Shown here piece after piece: positions 1 through 3,791 of a stretch of DNA of 6,044 nt. Position numbers and translations under genes: made by a program. Below the pieces are notes generated by a model. That model was not told the origin of the DNA, did not search any database, and saw only the letters and a program-made list of their open reading frames with translations. Origin of the DNA: Candidatus Hydrogenedentota bacterium (GTDB lineage: Bacteria > Hydrogenedentota > Hydrogenedentia > Hydrogenedentales > SLHB01); contig JAFGTL010000774.1 in assembly GCA_016934125.1 (NCBI GenBank), positions 1-6,044 of the forward strand. Reading direction: 5' to 3'. The first letter of the stretch is position 1. Each line of letters begins with the position of its first letter.

Positions 1-14
1 AAGAACATAAAGGA

Positions 15-48
15 ACCGCCGTGGTACCTAGCAGGTATGCCCGGTGGT
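15..48 (+). ncRNA. Group II intron domain V (catalytic hairpin)
   Basis: Domain V holds the catalytic metal site of the ribozyme. ACCGCCG (15-21) pairs with CGGTGGT (42-48), including a G-U wobble at 18-45 inside a CGC-type catalytic triad. An upper stem TACC (25-28) / GGTA (34-37) follows, with T38-G39 in the position of the usual two-base bulge. Two details are off: there is a T-C mismatch near 22-41, and the apical loop reads TAGCA (five bases, or AGC if T29 pairs with A33) instead of a GNRA-like tetraloop. This may be subfamily variation or the start of decay. Confidence 0.68.
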
Positions 49-50
49 GT

Positions 51-83
51 GAGAGGTGGGAGGGGCGACCCTCCCACCTACTC
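51..83 (+). ncRNA. Group II intron domain VI with bulged branch-point A80
   Basis: An uninterrupted 11-bp stem, AGGTGGGAGGG (54-64) with CCCTCCCACCT (69-79), is capped by a GCGA loop (65-68), which fits the GNRA tetraloop pattern. The helix continues with GAG (51-53) against CTC (81-83), leaving A80 as the only unpaired base. In group II introns such a bulged adenosine supplies the 2'-OH for the first splicing step. The helix is also a potential transcription barrier, but no T-run follows, so a terminator is the less likely reading. Confidence 0.75.
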
Positions 84-181
84 GATTCCGTTCCGCAGGC
101 TGGGGCGTCGCGCCGCAGAACGGGCCGGGCATACCTGGCGGCTCCGGGGCGTTTCAGTAAGGAGATCGTTCACCCGAGAAC

Positions 182-185
182 GGAG
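182..185 (+). promoter_or_regulatory. Ribosome binding site of copA
   Basis: GGAG lies nine bases before the ATG at 195 and supports that start over the in-frame GTG at 21, which lies inside the intron. A second purine block, AAGGAG (159-164), has no start codon at a usable distance. Confidence 0.6.
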
Positions 186-194
186 CCGCCCATC

Positions 195-2474
195 ATGGGA
201 CGCGCGATCACAACGAAGGGCCGGCAGATCGACCTCAAGATCATCGGCATGACGTGCGCAGGATGCGCCCGGGCCGTCGAGTCGGCCTTGAGCGCCGTTC
301 CAGGCGTGCACACGGCCCACGTGAACCTTGCAACGGCGCGCGCCGCGGTAACCTGTGACGCCCGCCTCACCGACGCGGGCGCCCTCATCGGCGCGGTGGA
401 ACGGGCCGGATACCGCGCTCTGAGCGATGCCGCGAACACCGGGCTACCGGCCGTCGCAGACGCGGCAACGGATGGGCCCGAGGCGGAACTGGCCGCCGCG
501 CGTCGCCGCGTCGCCTTGGCGTGGGCGTTGACAGGCCCGGTGGCCCTGTTGATGGCTGCCCACATGCTCGCCGGCCTCGCCGTGCCCTATCACGACTGGG
601 TGGAGGCGCTCCTGGCGCTGCCCGTGCTGGCCGTGGCGGGGGGCGCCACCTATGCCAAGGCGATCAAGACTTCCCTACACCGGCGGCCCAACATGGACGC
701 CCTCGTTGCGTTGGGCGCCACGGCGGCGTTCGCCACCGGCCCCATGCGCCTGGCCGGGCTCCCCCTGGCGAGCTATGCGGGCGTCGGCGCGATGATCGTC
801 ACCTTCCACGTCACCGGCCGCTACCTCGAAGCCCGGGCCCGGGGCCGGGCGTCCCACGCCATCCGCGCCCTCCTCGAATTGGGCGCGAAAACGGCCCGCG
901 TGCTCCGGCCCGAGGGCGAAATCGAGGTGCCCACCGCAGAGCTGGCCGTGGGCGATCTGTGCCGCGTGCGCCCCGGCGAGAAGATCCCGACCGACGGCGT
1001 CGTCCTGTCGGGCCACAGCGCCGTCGACGAGTCCGCCGCCACCGGCGAGAGCATCCCCGTGGACAAAGCCCCCGGCGACGAGGTGATCGGCGCGACGGTG
1101 AACGCCACCGGCGCGCTCACCATCCGCGCCACCCGCGTCGGCCGCGACACCTTCCTGGCCCAGGTTGTCCGCGCCGTCCAGGACGCCCAGTCCGGCAAAG
1201 TGCCCATCCAGGAACTCGTCGATCGCGTCACCGCCGTGTTCGTCCCCGCCATTCTCGTGTTGGCCCTCGCTACCTTCGCCCTCTGGTGGGCGGCGCCGGA
1301 CGCTATGCGCGCCATCGCCCTCTGGGCCGCGCCCGTGCTGCCTTGGCTGCTTGTCGAGGGTGCCTCCAACCTGACGCTCGCCGTCTACGCGGCCGTGGCC
1401 GTGCTCGTCATCGCGTGCCCGTGCGCCATGGGCCTCGCCACGCCCACGGCCATCATGGTGGGCACGGGCGCCGGCGCCGCCCGCGGCATCCTGTTCCGCG
1501 ACGGCGCCGTCGTGCAGGCCCTGCGTTCCGCCCGGGCCATCGGCCTCGATAAGACGGGCACACTCACGCTCGGCCGGCCCCGCGTCGCCCGGATCGCGCC
1601 GGCCCCCGGCTGGACGTGGGACGCCGCGCTCGCCCTGGCCGCGTCCGTCGAGGAGGCCTCCGAGCACCCGTTGGCCCAAGCCGTCACGGCCCACGCCGCA
1701 TCCGCCGAACTCGCCCTGTCGCCGTGCGACGAGTTCCAGGCCGAGCCCGGCCGCGGCGCCCGGGGCCGGATCGGCGGTGTCCCGGTTTGCGTGGGCAAGG
1801 CCGCCTACCTCGAAGAAGCCGGCGTCGACTGCGCGCCCCTCCGCGAGGCCGTCGAGCAGTTCGAGGAAGAAGGCATGACCACCGTGCTCGTGGCCCATGC
1901 CGGGCGCGTTGCCGGCCTCATCGGCATCGAGGACACCCTCCGCGAGGAAGCTCCGGCCGCTATCGCGCAACTCAAGGCCCTCGGGCTCGAGCCCGTCATG
2001 CTCACCGGCGATAACGCGCGCAGCGCACGGGCCGTGGCCCGGGCCGTGGGCATCGAGCGCGTCGTGGCCGGCCTGCTGCCGGGCGGCAAACGCGCCGCCG
2101 TTCAAGCGCTCCGCCGCGAATTCGGCCCGGTGGCCATGGTGGGCGACGGCATCAACGACGCGGCGGCGCTGGCCGAGGCCGATGTGGGCATTGCGGTGGG
2201 CGCGGGCACCGACATCGCCATCGAATCGGCCGGCGTCACCCTGGTGCGGAGCGATCTGAACGATCTCGTGGCCGCCGTGCGCCTGGCCCGGGCCACCTTC
2301 CGCAAAATCCGCCAGAACCTGGCCTGGGCCTTCGGCTACAACCTGCTCGCCATCCCCCTGGCCGCCCTCGGCCTCCTCCATCCCCTCATCGCCGAGGTGT
2401 GCATGGCGGCCAGCTCGATCAACGTCGTCACCAACTCGCTCCGCCTGCGCGCCTTCGGCCGGGCTCGCGGCTGA
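195..2474 (+). CDS. copA: Copper-exporting P1B-1-type ATPase, CopA
   Basis: This is an inner-membrane pump that uses ATP to export Cu(I) from the cytoplasm; the product is 759 residues. An N-terminal heavy-metal-associated domain (about residues 11-78) carries the MTCAGC motif with metal-binding C21 and C24. Eight membrane segments are expected: four at about 106-212, two around 348-415 and two at the C-terminus. The actuator TGES is at 283-286 and the membrane CPC metal site at 408-410. The phosphorylation motif DKTGTLT has its acceptor at D452, the nucleotide-binding HP motif is at 491-492, and GDGIND is at 650-655. Y715-N716 in segment seven and M737 with S740-S741 in segment eight are the Cu(I) signature, arguing against Zn/Cd or Co specificity. 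The stretch between segments five and six looks some 15 residues longer than I expect for CopA. The ATG at 195 has a Shine-Dalgarno; upstream in-frame sequence is intron. No CsoR- or CueR-type operator is evident in the short leader. Confidence 0.95.
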   Translation: MGRAITTKGRQIDLKIIGMTCAGCARAVESALSAVPGVHTAHVNLATARAAVTCDARLTDAGALIGAVERAGYRALSDAANTGLPAVADAATDGPEAELAAARRRVALAWALTGPVALLMAAHMLAGLAVPYHDWVEALLALPVLAVAGGATYAKAIKTSLHRRPNMDALVALGATAAFATGPMRLAGLPLASYAGVGAMIVTFHVTGRYLEARARGRASHAIRALLELGAKTARVLRPEGEIEVPTAELAVGDLCRVRPGEKIPTDGVVLSGHSAVDESAATGESIPVDKAPGDEVIGATVNATGALTIRATRVGRDTFLAQVVRAVQDAQSGKVPIQELVDRVTAVFVPAILVLALATFALWWAAPDAMRAIALWAAPVLPWLLVEGASNLTLAVYAAVAVLVIACPCAMGLATPTAIMVGTGAGAARGILFRDGAVVQALRSARAIGLDKTGTLTLGRPRVARIAPAPGWTWDAALALAASVEEASEHPLAQAVTAHAASAELALSPCDEFQAEPGRGARGRIGGVPVCVGKAAYLEEAGVDCAPLREAVEQFEEEGMTTVLVAHAGRVAGLIGIEDTLREEAPAAIAQLKALGLEPVMLTGDNARSARAVARAVGIERVVAGLLPGGKRAAVQALRREFGPVAMVGDGINDAAALAEADVGIAVGAGTDIAIESAGVTLVRSDLNDLVAAVRLARATFRKIRQNLAWAFGYNLLAIPLAALGLLHPLIAEVCMAASSINVVTNSLRLRAFGRARG

Positions 2475-2492
2475 ATCCCCTCAGACAGCGAA

Positions 2493-2531
2493 CCGCCGGC
2501 GCGGTGGGCGTCATGCGCCTTGCGCCGGCGG
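2493..2531. terminator. GC-rich hairpin between convergent genes, likely bidirectional terminator
   Basis: CCGCCGGCGC (2493-2502) and GCGCCGGCGG (2522-2531) are perfect 10-base inverted repeats. Inside them GGCG (2507-2510) can pair with CGCC (2516-2519), giving one long, very stable hairpin. It starts 18 bases after the copA stop and ends 31 bases beyond the last codon of the minus-strand hsp20 gene. No T-run follows on either strand, so it may be a Rho-assisted stop or a 3'-end stabiliser instead of a classical intrinsic terminator. Confidence 0.55.
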
Positions 2532-2562
2532 GTGCGTTGCCATGGCCCGGACGCCGCGGCAG

Positions 2563-2949
2563 TTACGACACGTCGACGGCGATCTGCCGGGGTTTGGCCT
2601 GTTCCCGTTTCGGCAGGCTCAACACGAGCACGCCGTGCTTCAACTCCGCCTTGATCCGTTCCTGATCGACCGCGTCGCTCAACTGGAACTGGCGGAAGAA
2701 ACTGAGCAGTTGGTATTCCCGGTACTGCGGATCCACGGCCAGGGCGCTCTTGGTGGAGGCCTTGATCGTCAAGACGTTGTTCTCGACGCGGACGTCGAGG
2801 GCATCTTTCTCGACGCCGGGCAGATCGGCCACCACCACCAGTCCGTCCTCGTTCTCGAAAATGTCCACGGGCGGACTGAGTGTGCGCTGTTCTTCGCGGG
2901 TGTCCGGAACCGTGTCCTCTCGCTTGGCAGGAACCGTAGCCTCTTTCAT
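2563..2949 (-). CDS. hsp20: Small heat-shock protein, Hsp20/alpha-crystallin family (distal gene of pair)
   Basis: This is an ATP-independent cytoplasmic holdase that binds unfolding proteins; the product is 128 residues. The alpha-crystallin domain spans about residues 25-114, beginning SPPVDIFENEDG. It includes the ADLPGV turn and the strand KHGVLVLSLPK, with the family's G-V-L at 106-108. The C-terminal tail holds an I-A-V (123-125) version of the I-x-I/V motif that docks on neighbouring dimers in oligomers. The N-terminal arm is short and highly charged and lacks the hydrophobic W-D-P-F-type segment of its partner gene. The ATG at 2949 is chosen because AAGGAGGT lies seven bases before it. 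A longer reading from a GTG at 2979 would place that Shine-Dalgarno inside the coding sequence. It follows the other hsp20 gene after 63 bases, so the two are probably co-transcribed. It is the more divergent member and may need its partner to form working oligomers (inference). Confidence 0.92.
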   Translation of the reverse strand: MKEATVPAKREDTVPDTREEQRTLSPPVDIFENEDGLVVVADLPGVEKDALDVRVENNVLTIKASTKSALAVDPQYREYQLLSFFRQFQLSDAVDQERIKAELKHGVLVLSLPKREQAKPRQIAVDVS

Positions 2950-2956
2950 GGGTGCC

Positions 2957-2964
2957 ACCTCCTT
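2957..2964 (-). promoter_or_regulatory. Strong Shine-Dalgarno deciding the start of the distal hsp20
   Basis: On the minus strand AAGGAGGT is followed by seven bases and then ATG at 2949. This near-perfect match to the anti-Shine-Dalgarno sequence favours the 128-residue product over a 138-residue product from GTG at 2979. Confidence 0.8.
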
Positions 2965-2994
2965 CAACTCATGTGCCACGAGATTCAGTTGCTG

Positions 2995-3012
2995 CGGGCG
3001 GTCTGGCGCCCG
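2995..3012 (-). repeat. Hairpin between the two hsp20 genes
   Basis: CGGGCG (2995-3000) and CGCCCG (3007-3012) are perfect six-base inverted repeats around a six-base loop, directly abutting the TGA of the upstream hsp20 gene. In the mRNA this would fold immediately after that stop codon. With no U-run it is unlikely to end transcription outright. It could slow 3'-to-5' decay or partly attenuate the distal gene, setting unequal amounts of the two proteins. Confidence 0.4.
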
Positions 3013-3477
3013 TCACGCGACGTCGACGCGAATCTGTTTGGGCTTGGCCGCTTCCGCCTTGGGGAGCGTGATGAGCAGCAGCCCGTTCTTGTACTGGGCC
3101 TTGACCTTCGCCGCGTTCACGTCCGTGGGCAGTTCCATGCTGCGGACAAAGCTGCCCGCGCTCCGCTCATTGCGGTGGTAGGCCTCGGCCTTCACGTCCG
3201 GCGAGATGGCCGGCTTTTCGCCCGCGATGCGCAGTGTGCCCTGCTGCACCGAGATGTCGAGCGATTCCGGATTCAGGCCCGGCGCCAACGCCTCGACGTA
3301 GATGTTGTCCTTATCCTCGCCGAGGTTCATCAGTGGGTAACTCCGGGCCCCAAGCGCGGGTAAGAACGAGAAGCGCGAAAAGGGCCTCCGCCACGCCCCG
3401 AACTCGTCGAACGCCCGTTCCACTTCCCGGCGCAAGCCGTCCAACTCCCGAAAGGGATCCCATGTCCTGAGTGCCAT
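3013..3477 (-). CDS. hsp20: Small heat-shock protein, Hsp20/alpha-crystallin family (proximal gene of pair)
   Basis: This is a cytoplasmic ATP-independent chaperone of 154 residues, usual for the family. The N-terminal arm has the typical amphipathic WDPFRELDGL start and a second aromatic-rich stretch (RRPFSRFSF, about 30-38). The alpha-crystallin domain covers about 47-141. It contains ALAPGLNP, the conserved ERSAGSFVRSMELP block (104-117) and the strand ending NGLLLITLPK, with G-L-L at 132-134. The tail has the I-x-V oligomerisation motif at I149-R150-V151. AAGGAGG with eight bases of spacing precedes the ATG at 3477. It is the first gene of a two-gene operon and lies downstream of a sigma-54 type promoter. 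Its tail (QIRVDVA) closely resembles that of the distal gene (QIAVDVS), suggesting an old tandem duplication, although the core domains have diverged widely. Confidence 0.95.
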   Translation of the reverse strand: MALRTWDPFRELDGLRREVERAFDEFGAWRRPFSRFSFLPALGARSYPLMNLGEDKDNIYVEALAPGLNPESLDISVQQGTLRIAGEKPAISPDVKAEAYHRNERSAGSFVRSMELPTDVNAAKVKAQYKNGLLLITLPKAEAAKPKQIRVDVA

Positions 3478-3485
3478 CGATAAAC

Positions 3486-3492
3486 CCTCCTT
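3486..3492 (-). promoter_or_regulatory. Ribosome binding site of the proximal hsp20
   Basis: On the minus strand AAGGAGG lies eight bases before the ATG at 3477. Base-pairing around it could be temperature-sensitive, but I see no clear ROSE or four-U type RNA thermometer. Confidence 0.75.
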
Positions 3493-3570
3493 TCTACCTC
3501 GATTCTCCTACCTGTCCGGCCGGCGACTTCGGGCACGGAACTGTCGCACGGCCCGACTCAATCGAGCAGT

Positions 3571-3586
3571 AGCAAACGGGGTGCCA
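3571..3586 (-). promoter_or_regulatory. Sigma-54 (RpoN) -24/-12 promoter of the hsp20 operon
   Basis: On the minus strand the sequence reads TGGCACCCCGTTTGCT: the full -24 element TGGCAC, five bases, then the full -12 element TTGCT. The invariant GG and GC are exactly ten bases apart. The preceding base is C, giving the preferred C-TGGCAC. Transcription would start near 3560 and give a leader of about 83 bases before the proximal hsp20 ATG. Sigma-54 promoters need an activator ATPase bound upstream, so the operon would respond to a specific signal and not only to a housekeeping or sigma-32 heat response. As I recall, E. coli ibpB also has a sigma-54 promoter, a precedent for this family. I found no convincing sigma-70 or sigma-32 promoter and no CIRCE element in 3478-3791. 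Confidence 0.72.
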
Positions 3587-3634
3587 GGTTCGTCTCTCCG
3601 AAGCGTCCCGGATTCGGGTGAGATCTGCTGGAAT

Positions 3635-3647
3635 TAAGCAATTGACA
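3635..3647 (-). promoter_or_regulatory. IHF-like DNA-bending site upstream of the sigma-54 promoter
   Basis: On the minus strand TGTCAATTGCTTA matches the IHF consensus (W-A-T-C-A-A, four bases, T-T-R) at all but one defined position. It lies in the most A+T-rich patch of this intergenic region and is centred about 80 bases before the predicted transcription start, where IHF usually bends DNA between an enhancer and a sigma-54 promoter. Short consensus matches arise by chance, and whether this organism has IHF is unknown. Confidence 0.35.
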
Positions 3648-3692
3648 GGAAAGAACTTGCAGGCCGGCCTTCAGGGCGTGCCCCGGGCGGAG

Positions 3693-3726
3693 TCCTTCCG
3701 GTTGCGGACGGAAGCCCTCTCGTCCG
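3693..3726. promoter_or_regulatory. Overlapping dyads: possible activator-binding (enhancer) site or terminator
   Basis: CTTCCG (3695-3700) and CGGAAG (3709-3714) form a dyad with eight bases between the arms. CGGACG (3705-3710) and CGTCCG (3721-3726) form a second, overlapping dyad with a ten-base gap. Together they sit about 130-165 bases before the predicted sigma-54 start, the normal place for an enhancer-binding protein. Alternatively the second dyad folds in the minus-strand RNA as a hairpin ending the oxidoreductase transcript, though no U-run follows. The sequence does not decide between the two. Confidence 0.35.
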
Positions 3727-3747
3727 GCCCGATGCCGTTGCAGAATG

Positions 3748-3768
3748 AAACCGCCCCGTTTTCGGTTT
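3748..3768 (-). terminator. Weak terminator-like hairpin after the oxidoreductase gene
   Basis: AAACCG (3748-3753) and CGGTTT (3763-3768) are inverted repeats with a nine-base loop, beginning about 24 bases past the TAG of the oxidoreductase gene. In the minus-strand RNA the stem ends in a U-rich stretch (UUUCAUUCU). The stem is short and only half G+C, so termination would be inefficient. Confidence 0.35.
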
Positions 3769-3791
3769 GAAGCAGAACGCCCCCGTTCCGC

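Larger units (their letters stand above)
1..87 (+). mobile_element. Group II intron, 3' end (domains V and VI); body lies left of the window
   Basis: This is the 3' terminal part of a self-splicing, retrotransposing group II intron. The sequence shows a domain-V-like hairpin (about 15-48), a two-base linker (GT, 49-50) and a domain-VI hairpin (51-83) with one unpaired A at 80 on its 3' side, followed by a CTCGATT end. A bulged A seven or so bases before the end is the hallmark of the branch point that makes the lariat. Intron ends are usually A followed by a pyrimidine, so the 3' splice site is probably just after 86 or 87. The maturase/reverse transcriptase gene, if present, would lie upstream of the window. 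The intron has the same orientation as copA, whose start is about 108 bases downstream. The identification rests on these structures and on remembered similarity of the GGTGGTGTGAGAGG and CCTACTCGATT blocks to bacterial intron ends; the class is uncertain. Confidence 0.78.

Noticed and set aside
88..194. Copper-responsive operator (CsoR or CueR type) in front of copA
   Set aside because: I looked for G/C-tract palindromes and MerR-type dyads and found none. A loose GG-N10-GC match near 138-152 lacks the rest of the sigma-54 consensus and is expected by chance here.
675..2381. 568-codon minus-strand open frame opposite copA
   Set aside because: It is antisense to a fully motif-supported ATPase; its low-complexity G/A/H/E-rich composition is typical of a high-GC shadow frame.
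2950..2979. GTG start giving the distal hsp20 ten more residues
   Set aside because: A near-perfect Shine-Dalgarno lies inside that extension at correct spacing for the ATG at 2949, and the GTG has no comparable site.
2542..3363. 273-codon plus-strand open frame opposite both hsp20 genes
   Set aside because: It spans two clear Hsp20 genes and the gap between them; its residues mirror the coding bias of the other strand and show no recognisable domain.
3642..3647. TTGACA on the plus strand as a -35 box
   Set aside because: No -10-like hexamer lies at 16-18 bases downstream, and no plus-strand gene follows.
3478..3791. CIRCE element or classical sigma-32 promoter for the hsp20 operon
   Set aside because: No TTAGCACTC inverted repeat and no convincing sigma-32 -35/-10 pair is present on the minus strand.
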